Source of the DNA: Phytophthora sp. 'mugwort'
Taxonomy: Eukaryota > Oomycota > Peronosporomycetes > Peronosporales > Peronosporaceae
Length of the DNA stretch: 64,000 nt
NCBI GenBank assembly: GCA_033558025.1
Contig: JAUCEF010000008.1
Span: 2,976,001 to 3,040,000 of the forward strand
Direction: 5' to 3'
Shown here: piece by piece, positions 54,413 to 64,000 of the stretch
How the letters are laid out: each line of letters opens with the position of its first letter
Numbering within the stretch: the stretch's first letter is position 1
Program-made: the position numbers and the translations under genes
Notes under the pieces: model-generated
What the model saw: the letters and a program-made list of their open reading frames with translations, nothing else
Databases searched by the model: none
Told to the model about the DNA's origin: nothing

Positions 54413-57400
54413 TTACAGAACGATTGTGCGTGCTACAGTGCGGCAAGAACCAGCGCCATTACGACCCCCAGCAGAGCTTGACTCTTCTTCGCTTTCAGCA
54501 TTGGGTTGTCCTGCGTGACTACGCTTCAGCTTGTACAATTGCGAACTCGTGCGCACCTTTCCTCGCTGTGAGAAGAGCTTGTTGGGGAGGTAGCAACGAG
54601 GGTACTTCTCCCAACAAGTCCATGTCGTTTGTGGGCACGTGTACGGCTTGTCAGAGACGTGAACATGCTGACAAAGACACACCTTGTGAAGCACACAGAG
54701 GTCCGTCACCTCCGTAGGATACTGGTCTTTCCAACGACACACGACGCACCTCTTGCGCTTGCGATTCATGTCACTGTAGAACTGCCTTGACGATACAGCG
54801 GAACACCGCTTTTGTGGACCCTCAGAAATGCCTGTTGCTTCCTGTGCTATCCAGACTGTGCTTGAGGGGGGCTTCTGGTCGGGAACCTCTTCTGTTAATG
54901 TGTTGGGTCTGCGTAGGAATTTGACGTTCGCTATGCGCCTCCTTCCATTTTTCAGATAGTAGTTCAGAACAAAGCTCAACAATGAAGTCTCGATGTGGAT
55001 CACAACACCTGCTCAAATCCACCGCCAGCTTTCTCGTCATGAAGGCATTAGCATGAGGAGCGTCGATAAGTGCAAGCGCCAGCTTGTTGTACCATTTTTT
55101 GAAGGAGTGTCCAACCGACAATGAAAACCGAGCACGAATCTGGTCCAGGCGATCGACGCCTTGCATGTTGGCGTTGAATTCCTTGATGCATGTCGGGGCC
55201 GAGAAGCTCACTTTGTTTGCTCGTACTTGACGGGTCACTGTGATCAGCGTCGATAGTTCGGCGTTTGAAATCACCGTCACTATACCACTACCATACCACG
55301 ACGCTGCCAAACGAACACGCCTTGCCTACACGTTCCACGTGTACAATCTTTCTTATCCAGGATTACATGCCGAGGGAAATGTGAGCTTGTCTTTCGAACT
55401 ATCCCACGCGCGTAGAGGCCGTTGAGACGTAGTGCCGGTAGCAACTGCACCGAGGTGTAGTAGTTATCTGAATTGATGATCCGACGAGTGTTGTATATTG
55501 GACGGACGACTTCGAGGACGCACTTACTAATGGATGACAGATGAGATTTCATCACTCAAGGCCTGCGCCTCCTCTGGCGACGTTACCCCATCCAGTTGAT
55601 CCGAGATATCGCTCACACAACGCATCCGAAAATTCAGCGAAATCCAGGATGTAGCGCAGCATACAATATATAACCGAAAATGATATGCTCCCGTAGGCGT
55701 CATCGGATTGTACCATACTTAGACCGAAAAGCAACACTTGCCTCATCGAGTGCAACATCACGGCCAATTTCCACGTATTTCGGTCCTGCCGTCTTCATTC
55801 TGTTCAACAACGGGCGAATCCGCGCGACCTGGTCCTGATTAGCCGAATTTGCTTCAACGCCTTGAAAGCTCAAAGCTTTCCGTAGCTTCTTACGCGACGC
55901 AGCGTCATCGCCTCATCAAGCCCAACCGAAGTCCGTCCCAGTATCGCGTTCTCCACTTGGTCACCCCAGTAGTTAGAATATTCCCATATATTACCGGTGC
56001 CAGGTATAGCAAGATTCCCAAAAATGTCATGACTTCATCGAGCCTAAATGGTTTTCCAGTTGAGATGCTGTGTAGACGTGCGTAGGCATTCGTTTTCCAC
56101 CCATTACCTGCTGCAAAATGAGACAGGAATGTAGGCAAAGAAGCTTGACGAGGCGGAGTGCTGAAATATGTGCTTGAATTCGGGGCGCAGTCGCGTCTTC
56201 GTGGTGCCATCCGCATGCAGGTACAGGTCTTCAGGAGCTACACATTCGTTTCCGGGCTCAAACCGAATGTTTTAAATAGCTTCCACCTCTGTCAGCGACA
56301 TCGGAAGCTGGAATGGAGGATCAAAAGGTTCCATGAACTCTTGCAGCGTATCTGTGTCTTCGTCAATCTGTACTTCTTCGCCGTCATCAACGGCACAAAG
56401 TTGACCCCACCCCACGCCAGACGAACGTCCGTGCAATGACCGATAGTTGGTATTTCTCCGTTGCACGGTACTGAGGTTTAGTGTTTCCACCATGATTCTG
56501 GAACTGCGAGTCCAGCCAGTTAATCTTGAATGATGACTTTTCAAGACACGGCACACCCTCCCCACCAGGTAGGCACTTCCCACTCTGACATACTTTTTCT
56601 TCTGCGTGAACTCTTCTTTGATAGGAGCAACGCCACAAGGGTGTCTACATACCTGGCAAGGACTGATGGGTAGACGGCTCTGCTTTGGGCGACGGCTATC
56701 ACCAGAACCCGGTACAGCTCTTGCAGATTTTTTGGTGAAGTTGTCGCAGTTGGAGACGTCTCGTTAGGCGGCACCACTGCATTGGCTACGGATGCATCAA
56801 CTGCTGGCGGCGACGACAACATGTCGTCAACATGGATGGGCGATTCTTCGCTGTGTTGGGTGGTTCGGGGCTGACAGCGGTTTCTGGGGAAGTAATGATC
56901 TCCTCGGTCATGGCTTGGTCAAGACTGCGCCTGGGTCTGCTCATACGTGTGCTGGTCGCCGTCAATGGTGCGGATGTCCAAGGCCGTTTGCTATCGGATT
57001 GGCCAGCGATGTCGGATGCCTTCGCCTTGTTCTTTGGCCCCTTAGGTCGTCTTCGCTTTCGTATACTGACAGTTGCAGCGGCAGGTTGTGCGACGCCGAT
57101 ACCAACCTCTGCACCAGCCGTCCCTCCATTCGCGTATTCTTTTGCCCTATCTGCACTAGCCGTCCATCCACCATTCACTTCTTCTGCTATCTGTCCTTGT
57201 CGCCGAGTGTAGAATCCGCTCCGCCACTTGAGATCGACCTGCGGCGCGTCGTTGCCACCCAACCCCGCTTGCTCCTTCCGGGCGTTTTCCGATTGTGTGT
57301 TTGGGCGGGAAACATTGCGCTCGTCGACATGTCTATCAGTTGGTAAAGGATCAAATACGATAGTAGTCAAAAATTAACAACAAAACTAATCATACTAGCT

Positions 57401-57851
57401 GAGGCAGGGAATAACCTTTGAAATACCATTTCTATAGTGAAATCGAGTAACATACCTAAACAACTTTTCAGACTGAAATAAAGATACATTCATATCAATC
57501 CAGATGGAAGCTGTTGCCGAGCATCTGACCAATATCAAGTGCGAGCTCGTTCCTTGGCGGCTTACTGTCATATTGAGCCTCATCGCCATGTACGTATGAG
57601 GCTATTGGCCCAACGCTAGTGCCCTCCAAATCGTACTGCGCCGGCGTCCTCAAGAGCGAACTTCTGACGTATCGGAGCACAGGCACATCCAATCGACGTG
57701 GTTGAATTTGCGGTCGTAAGATATGGAGTGGGACTGGTAATTTACGCGATGGCTGCCAAGCCTTTCCGCTCATTACGTGAAAAAGCAGCTCGACCATTCG
57801 GCCAATACCATGCCTCGGCGTCGGATTTGTATAAAAATGTTGACCGACCAA
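54413..57851 (-). pseudogene. piggyBac-type transposase of element 2, broken
   Basis: Minus-strand order: an N-terminal part from about 57851 (HFYTNPTPRHGIGRMVELLF; later LEGTSVGPIASYVHGD), a linker with a basic RKRRRPKGPKNKAKA nuclear signal near 57065, then the core: HSISTGKPFRLDEVMTFLGI near 56075, WGDQVENAILGRTSVGLDEA near 55960, DVALDEASVAF near 55755 (first Asp), VVRPIYNTRRIINSDNYYTS near 55500 (second Asp), PTCIKEFNANMQGVDRLDQI near 55190 (third Asp), and a Cys-rich C-terminal RING-like zinc domain (CVVCRWKDQYPTEVTDLC, CPQTTWTCW) near 54750-54630. All three catalytic Asp motifs are readable but lie in different frames with many stops. No ATG was found at the start. Confidence 0.75.
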
Positions 57852-57898
57852 ATATTAGTCAATACGATAATTGCGTGCATCAAGAGAGTACAGTAGCC

Positions 57899-58040
57899 TA
57901 TGAAGGGGTCAAAAAGCCCCACTTGGCCCACCTACCCCTCCAAATTCTCATCTCCTACCACTGTGTGGAGGTCGTGGAAGGGGCACCGATCAAGGCAAGT
58001 ACCGTGCTTTATGAATGGGGTCATTTTGACCCCCTTCATC
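57899..58040. repeat. Right subterminal motif pair of piggyBac element 2
   Basis: ATGAAGGGGTCAAAA at about 57900 and TTTTGACCCCCTTCAT at about 58023, the mirror of the left pair. Confidence 0.6.
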
Positions 58041-58103
58041 TCCAATTATGCTAGAGATGTATGACATACAAACCCAGGTCAATAAAGCGTGCTCACGAAA
58101 GGG

Positions 58104-58107
58104 TTAA
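58104..58107. other. Right TTAA target site of piggyBac element 2
   Basis: TTAA directly after the right terminus (...CGAAAGGG). Pairs with 52382-52385. Confidence 0.8.
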
Positions 58108-58261
58108 TGTACTGTATATCATTTGTGTAGCCGGACAGGCATAATTAAAAAAAACAATTGCATACAAACAAGAAAAATGGCAGCAAATGAAAAACCTTGT
58201 TTCCAGACTCATACAAAGGAAATCATCACATGGATCCATTACCTACTCGATTCCTGCCTCA

Positions 58262-59705
58262 TCTCTCTATCGATCAATGGTGTCGTCTGAGTCGTCAAAC
58301 GTTTCCTCCACGACGTCGAGAAGCTCCAAAGCTTCCACAAGATCAGTCTCTGGAATGATGGTTTCAGACTCCTCTCCATCAATATGCTGTTCCGCCGCAC
58401 ACTTCCGAAGCCCGGAAAATCCGCTCTTAATAACGTGACTTCTTACGCCCTTCCACGATTCATTGCGCACTGATGGCGTCCTCGCGAGAGGGAGCGACCA
58501 GTTCAAATGGTGTGCCTCAACCTGCATGTGGTGGACACGTAGCTGCGATGTTAGTTCATTGACCCTTTCCATGCGTAGTCGCTGCTTAAAAGGTTGAAAT
58601 CATGAAATATCGGCTGGTTGACAAATCGATGTCAGTTCAGGGAGCATGCGCGCAAGGTGAACACTCAAACTGTCAAATGCTCTTTTAATTCGTCAGTCCA
58701 TTGGGCCGAAAAGTCGTCCCAGAGAAGAAGGACCGGACCGCATTCGTCCCAATTTGCAAAGTGATAATCCAAAAGGCGCACGGACAAATCCGACGTCCAC
58801 CATGCGGACGCATTCCCGTAGATTTCCAGGTCGAGATCTCGAGAAAATGTAGCCATTTCTTTCCATAGCGTATTACCGAATCCATTTTGAACCACATCAT
58901 TGTAGACAGCCTTCTCCTCAACAGTAGACGGATTTGTTTTCATCACGAGGAACGGGATATACTGTGCACCAGTTGGGTCAGCCATAAACATACTCGTGAA
59001 GCGTTCTTTATCTTTGCCTCCACACCTTACCCAGACCGTTTTTTTCGCATCACTTCTTGATCGGCTTCTTTGGGAGATACTCGAAACAGACCCCGCTTTG
59101 GTCAGCGTTGTAGATTTTTTTCTACACCGAGCTCTGCTTTTACTTGAGCTACATTTTTCCAAAATGTTTCTGCTTCTGCATCCATTGCCGCCGTTTGTTT
59201 TGGGCCTTGCCGTGTCTTGGCCCGAAGGGATAAACCATGGCGACCTAAAAAAAGTTTTGCCACACCCAGCTACCTTCGAAGACCCTGGCCGCAACACTGT
59301 CATCTTCTGCAACTGCCTGTGCCTTCAGCTGCAACATCCGACTTGACAGTGGAACTCCCTCCACACGTAGCGATGAGCCCACTCGACCAATGACCCCTCT
59401 CCTGCCGCCGAAATGGTCGTGTCGGTACCAACTTTACGTACGAACCTTAAGGTTAACCGTAATTGCTGACGCACACTTATTCGACATGCTCGGCGAGTTT
59501 GTAGCCACTCGTATATTCATTTTCCCTTCTTTTCTTGCTTTGTTTTGCGTGAAATGCTGGTCGAACTTATTGAGGGTAGCAGGCATGCCATTTGCGTCAT
59601 GAAAGCTGATTACTTTAAGCCTCTTGCTTGCGGCTCCACTTCACGCTGATAGTTGTTAGGCTGTCGCCCTCGGCCCGCTGGTGCGCGCTTGCGACCACGC
59701 GCCAT
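58262..59705 (-). pseudogene. pogo-like (CENP-B type DDE) transposase 2, broken
   Basis: ATG at 59705 begins a basic N-terminal MARGRKRAPAGRGRQP, then stops. The core is readable from about 59060: KTVWVRCGGKDKERFTSMFM near 59030, ADPTGAQYIPFLVMKT (with the first catalytic region), FGNTLWKEM, IYGNASAWW near 58800, PVLLLWDDFSAQW near 58715 (second Asp), and after a frameshift LTSICQPADIS near 58630 (third Asp), stop, then FKQRLR and a C-terminal tail with an acidic end (DLVEALELLDVVEETFDDSDD) to 58262. The main block is open for 215 codons (59312-58665), so the decay is recent. Confidence 0.7.
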
Positions 59706-60160
59706 GACTTCCGCCAGACTTGACTTCCGGCAGAGCTGACGTTTTCTAGAGATTGTTTTATAGAGCCAACAAATAGGCGTAAAATAGTTCTGTCCGGCTG
59801 AACAAATGGGCAACTGCAAGTTCTTTTCTGGCTTAACTTCTAACGCTGAATGGCTTATGTTACTGTCTGCATAGACAGATCGTCCGGCAACACAAATGTG
59901 GTACAGTATAATATTATGAATAATATTTCCATTATCACAGCGGTATATTATATTATAGATTTTTGGAATAAATATTTTCATAATCACATCGGTATTTTCT
60001 ACATTTTACTTACAGGAAGACATTTTCTATCATTACATCGGTTTACTATTTAGTAATACTCTCTCTAATTTTGTAAAAGAAGAATATTTTCATTCTCACA
60101 TCGGTGTACCTATTATGCAGTATTATTAGTATTTACATTTAGTTTTTTTTCAAAACCTAC
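59706..60160. other. Upstream region of the pogo-like gene with degenerate repeats
   Basis: AT-rich sequence with four copies of a motif near TTTTCATNATCACATCGGTAT at about 59929, 59977, 60023 and 60089. No gene. Confidence 0.5.
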
Positions 60161-60810
60161 CGAGCAAGTAGCAGAATTCGAAATGCAAGGCTGCTGGTCA
60201 ACTGCACGCCTGCCGTTGCTCGTCGCTCGGCATATCGAAAAAACGCCTTAGGTGTTCGAGCGGGGGCAGTTGAGCGACCGATCAATGTAACAAAGGAAGT
60301 ACAGGAAACCCTCTAGGCCGAATGCTGTGGTAAACTGGGTCTGCTAGAAACATGGTCCATTCTGGAACTTGAACTGCTGGAAAAAGACAGGTATTTCTCG
60401 ACTACTACACGTGCGAATATGTGGAGCCCGACAAGGAAGACGGCATCACGATGAAATAACGACGATTTTGTCACGCCTGCATACTGTACCTCCAATCCGA
60501 TGTCGGTAGACGAACTGCTGAGCCCACCAGAAGAGAACGGTAACCTTTTTCCCGGGTCATATTACGCGTCGGGTCGGGTTTATTGGTCTCCTTCTCCGGA
60601 TTGGACGCTATATCGTGAGCTATTCGTTTGCACAGCCACATTCGCTTCGAAGGCGTCGGTAAATAGATAGCACCTCATTTCTACTCCGGCCCACGCGCCG
60701 ATCATTGCAGACCTCCGCATCGCTCGATTGCAAACGGTCTGTGAGGCCTCTTTGACGCAGGTGCCGTCCATGCCGTGCTCGGGGTTCACAATCGTAAGAA
60801 CGCGTGAACA
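60161..60810. other. Gene-poor stretch
   Basis: A plus-strand fragment near 60390-60510 (FLDYYTCEYVEPDKEDG, then CHACILYLQSDVG in the next frame) reads like coding sequence, with a stop between. Not recognised. Confidence 0.35.
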
Positions 60811-61200
60811 TTGTACATATTTGAAATCCCCGACCTATCCAGGTGCGACCCGTATACGAACCCCAAAAAATCTTCCGAAGAGAGCATTCTAGCGGACACC
60901 CTGCTGACGGTACTTCGTGAGCTAGAAGGTGACGATGTCAACGTGGATACGAGGAAGATGTGGCTGCTGCCGACGTGGACGCCCGAAAACATGACCACGG
61001 AACAGCTGCAGGGACGACTACAGCGGATGGCCCACCCTGGTAAATGTGATGAGGTATCTTCAAGAGCTGTACAGGGGCTTCGAGCAATGCATCCTGCGCT
61101 CAGAGTGGAGCTAGGAAGCATCGCCGCAAACAGCAGAAGCCACTGTCCTCGGCAGCTCTGTAGCAAACGAAACATTCCAATAGCTAAGCATCCCAGATAG
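60811..61200 (+). pseudogene. Unidentified coding fragment, about 130 codons
   Basis: Open from upstream to a stop at 61200 without an ATG at its start (a TTG begins the open stretch). Composition is protein-like (DTLLTVLRELEGDDVNVDTR, then LLPTWTPENMTTEQLQG). The open frame ends in Arg-rich sequence. I do not recognise a family. Together with 60390-60510 it may be the remains of one gene. Confidence 0.35.
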
Positions 61201-61504
61201 TGATATTCCTGTACTTGGTATTACAACAAAGTAGAAAACGGACTTTATCCCTATCTAGAGTGTACAATTTGTGATATTATGTGCGAGTGGAGTACACTAT
61301 TATTACCGGTAGTATTAATTTCGAACGGCAATACGGTACATGTACGATAACGGTACTGTAGAATTTGGAGAGCATCCATTACTCACGCGCTCGAATAATT
61401 CCGAATCTGGATGCGCCGCCCCCTGATTGGTCCATTCCCTGTAGCCATCTGCATCACTTCAGTAATCATCGCAAGCTTCAATCTTCTTCACGGGACTCCA
61501 GGTC

Positions 61505-61511
61505 TCACTTC
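61505..61511 (+). promoter_or_regulatory. Candidate initiator of the glycosyltransferase gene
   Basis: TCACTTC matches the oomycete initiator pattern exactly and lies 25-31 bp before the ATG at 61536. Region 61201-61504 otherwise shows no motif. Confidence 0.4.
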
Positions 61512-61535
61512 AGATCTGACGCTCCAAGCTGCTAG

Positions 61536-63337
61536 ATGAAGCGCGAACTGCGTCCCGTGACGCTTAAGGCCTCGCCTCTACCGCCTCTGGCTCCCGCGCG
61601 CGCATCCAGCCGCCACTCCTTGCGCTTTGGTCCGCTGCTGCTTCTGTACGCAACGGGCTTCCTGTTAATAGAGTTTTTTCTCTTCCAGCACGCACGTTTC
61701 TCGATCCATCGCCGCCTCGTGGAGGTCCCCGAGGACTGGGAGCGCTTTGCCCTGTCGCCTCCGGATCTCGAGGACGCCGAGTTCGCCAAGATCCAAGTGC
61801 CACAGTGGATGACGGACAAGGACAGCGAGGTGCCCGTGCAGGAAAGAGAACATCTTAGCTGGCTGCACGCGGCCTGTATGGCCAAGAAGCAAGCTATTAT
61901 CCCGTGGGGGAACGGCGCGCCCGAGTACTCCGATCAGGATAAGGGCCAAGAGGCACAAGTGCTGGAAAGAGGAGACCCCAGAGTCATTGAACAGCTGAAA
62001 AAATGCCCGGACGTTGACATCTACCTGCCCGATGGCATCCGAGGGCTGGGATACTGCGAAGATGCAGTGGCATTTACAAAATGTAAGTTTATAAGGTATG
62101 ATTTCGGCATGAACATCGTGCTAAGTATTGTTGACCTGTTGTTTTGCTGATAGTTCTGCACTCGAGGTTGTTGCCGTTGTGGGCACTAGAGGACAAGTAT
62201 TTCGACCCGGCGACGAATACTAGCGTCATGTACTACGAGTTATGCCCGCTGACGCCAATGCTGTTTTTTAATCACTACTGGGATGACCGTCCAACTAGAT
62301 CGGAATGGCCCCGAGCGAAGCCGATCTATATCATGCCGAACATTGAGATGCGCGAGTTGACGGCGAAAGAATACTGGAACGTGGATGCTGTGATCTGCAG
62401 AACGCTGGCGTGCGACCAGCGTGTCAAGGCTTGGTATGCGCAGGAGGGCAACCCGCGTAATGCCAAGGTATTCTATACCAGGTTCACGTCTTCAGACGCC
62501 GCAGCCCACTCGATTGAGATGCTTGGGGAGGAGAATATCCGACGGAAAAATTTTGCTAGAGTACGATTCACACACACGGCTGGGTCCAGGTACGTAATAT
62601 TCTCACTTGGCCGAGTTTATTTTCGGGTTAGCTAACATTGTGGAACTTTGCTTTTTGATACAAGTCCGTACAAAGGCACCGAGCAGGTACTTGACTGCTG
62701 GCTGTCGCATCCAAACTTCCCGCCTCTGGATCTGTACATCCATGAAAATGTTTATGGCGAACGATACCAGGCTACCTATGATAGTGCGATTCTTGAGGCA
62801 GCCAACGTGAATTTAGTCCGCAAGCGCATGGATTCCGTGGGATTTGGACAAATTTTGGCCGAGTCGTCGTTCTTCCTCTGCCCGAGCACGCAGGAAGGCT
62901 ACGGTCATTACATCGACCAAGCTCGCGCGTCGGGAGGTGTTATCATCACCACAGATGCGCACCCAATGAACGAGCTTATCTCTTCAAAAGATATGGGCCT
63001 TCTAGTCAAGACGCGGCGTGAGTCCGGTCCAGACATGCTGCTCGGTGGTGCATACCAAAAGCCCCACGGGCTTAAATCTGTCGACGGCCTCATAGCAAGA
63101 TTTTCAGCCCAAGACCTCTGCGATTCGGTAGATTACATGCTCAAGCATACCAACACAGCACAACGTGAGGCCATGGCTGAAGAAGCTCGGCGACAATACC
63201 ATGAAGATACTAAGTTTTTTGCGCAGCGTATGATCCAGCTGCGACTATTTGCAAGGGAGCAGCGCAATTCCTGGATACCCCCCGAAGAAGACACTGCTGT
63301 TGGAGATCCGGAGCGGATTCTTTTCTTGCGTGCATAA
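61536..63337 (+). CDS. Type II membrane glycosyltransferase (GT4-like), three exons
   Basis: Exons 61536-62082, 62154-62589 and 62665-63337 give 551 residues. Introns are 71 bp (GTAAGT..GATAG) and 75 bp (GTACGT..ACAAG), and the spliced frame is continuous to the TAA at 63337. The N-terminus is 30 polar residues followed by one membrane segment at 31-50 (FGPLLLLYATGFLLIEFFLF), a signal anchor with the catalytic part in the Golgi lumen. The C-terminal half has a GT4-type pattern: KGTEQVLDCWLSHP (after the membrane-proximal domain), FLCPSTQEGYGHYIDQARAS with the Glu-x7-Glu-like region here reading E-GYGHYIDQA, then GGVIITTDAHPMNELI. The donor and acceptor sugars cannot be told. The gene looks functional. 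Confidence 0.8.
62083..62153 (+). other. Intron 1 of the glycosyltransferase gene
   Basis: GTAAGT to CTGATAG, 71 bp. Splicing joins a codon split 1/2 and gives KFLHSRLLPLW. Confidence 0.8.
62590..62664 (+). other. Intron 2 of the glycosyltransferase gene
   Basis: GTACGT to ATACAAG, 75 bp. Splicing joins a codon split 2/1 and gives GSSPYKGTEQ. Confidence 0.8.
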
Positions 63338-64000
63338 CTCGAATGATACCAAAATTGAAAAGTTTTTATTGGGGGCGTAGCCCCCTCTATAATCAAAAGA
63401 CGTGAACACTTTTTACCCTTTTACAAGATGCATTCAACCCTTTTTACAGAACCCTTGTATAAGTTTTGGAGTGGGTTAGGGTCCATGAACTATCATGCAT
63501 GCTCGCGGTCATTTTCGATCGAATTTTGCCTCTATATAGGAACATTCAAAAAGAGATGTTAACGCCTTAATATAGAACATCGCGAAAATCACCCATTGCG
63601 AAAGAATTAACCGCCATTGAACTGAGGTCAACCTTTTATGGAACTCTGATGAGTCGCTTCTGTATCAGCAACCCAATGATTGCTTAAAATGTAACGTTTT
63701 ATGCGACGAATTCGAATCGAAAATATACCGCCCTCCAATGCCGAACCCTTTTAAAGCGTCTGCGCGATCCTGATTTAGCAGCATAAGGTAGGTAAATCAG
63801 AGCAGCGCGCAGCGAAGGGGCGCACGTAAATAGTAGCTGAGAGGTTGCCGCTCTCGTATAAATGCACTAAGTACGCGAAATGTACTGATATCAGGAGTTG
63901 CATTATGTGATCAATGACTGTGAGCACGCTGGAGCGGTCATTCGACTAGGTGCTGGATTTATGCGAGGGCCCAGCCAGCGTGACTGCGTGCAGGACATCT
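63338..64000. other. Right-end intergenic region
   Basis: No gene. A GGGGGC-GTA-GCCCCC hairpin is at 63371-63385, 34 bp past the glycosyltransferase stop, next to a T-rich run. The rest shows no recognisable repeat or RNA gene. Confidence 0.5.

Larger units (their letters stand above)
52386..58103. mobile_element. piggyBac element 2 (5.7 kb) carrying a DOT1-like methyltransferase gene
   Basis: Both ends start with CCC after TTAA. Left: CCCTTACGTGG; right, reverse strand: CCCTTTCGTGA (9 of 11 the same). Inside, a plus-strand cargo gene (52829-54258) and a minus-strand piggyBac transposase (about 57851-54413) face each other. Subterminal sequences carry the motif ATGAAGGGGGTCAAAA and its inverse at both ends. 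The size is large for piggyBac, as expected of a two-gene element. Both genes have stops and frameshifts, so this copy is dead. The boundaries are secure because ends, target site and contents agree. Confidence 0.85.

Noticed and set aside
1..64000. CRISPR arrays or bacterial operons
   Set aside because: No regular short repeats with unique spacers; introns and gene content are eukaryotic.

Overview
The window looks like an oomycete (Phytophthora-type) nuclear chromosome. Intact genes have no introns or short ones of about 70-80 bp with GT..AG ends. Their protein families fit a stramenopile. The DNA between them is packed with broken transposons typical of Phytophthora: PIF/Harbinger, piggyBac, hAT, pogo-like and Ty1/copia, plus a probable tRNA-derived SINE. 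No bacterial operon logic applies. The species cannot be fixed from the sequence alone.

Layout. 1-7.7 kb: two minus-strand housekeeping-type genes, a large unidentified protein that runs off the left edge (two exons) and Integrator subunit 2. 7.7-30.7 kb: a gene-poor block holding unidentified coding scraps (8-11.6 kb), two related decayed Harbinger elements (12-17 kb), a small Tourist-like MITE, a plant-type Harbinger remnant with Myb-like and HARBI1-like genes (17.8-20.9 kb), a C1q/TNF-like pseudogene between ~100 bp inverted repeats (21.1-23.3 kb), a piggyBac transposase relic (24.1-27.6 kb) and two hAT ends joined as a palindrome (27.8-29.9 kb). 30.7-45.1 kb: a gene island with a fused BtuF-like / Cys-rich / PP-loop ATPase protein, an intact full-length ABCB transporter, its tandem pseudogene patched by gene conversion, and an EME1-like endonuclease subunit. 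45.1-61.2 kb: a second transposon block with a GC-hairpin-rich segment, a SINE-like sequence, a bounded hAT element with target duplication, two pogo-like relics, a copia gag with its primer-binding site, and a bounded 5.7 kb piggyBac element. 61.5-63.3 kb: an intact three-exon type II membrane glycosyltransferase.

The most striking item is the piggyBac element at 52386-58103. It is flanked by TTAA, has matching terminal repeats and symmetric subterminal motifs, and carries, convergent to its transposase, a second gene with a Myb/SANT-like domain, an AT-hook and a DOT1-type (H3K79 methyltransferase-like) domain. That is a mobile element carrying a probable chromatin-modifying gene. Both genes are broken in this copy. 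The ABC transporter pair is the second highlight: the dead copy is about 75-80% similar to the live one in some segments but almost identical over about 1.5 kb and about 0.67 kb, with sharp edges around the nucleotide-binding domains.

All family assignments come from reading motifs by eye. No database search was run.
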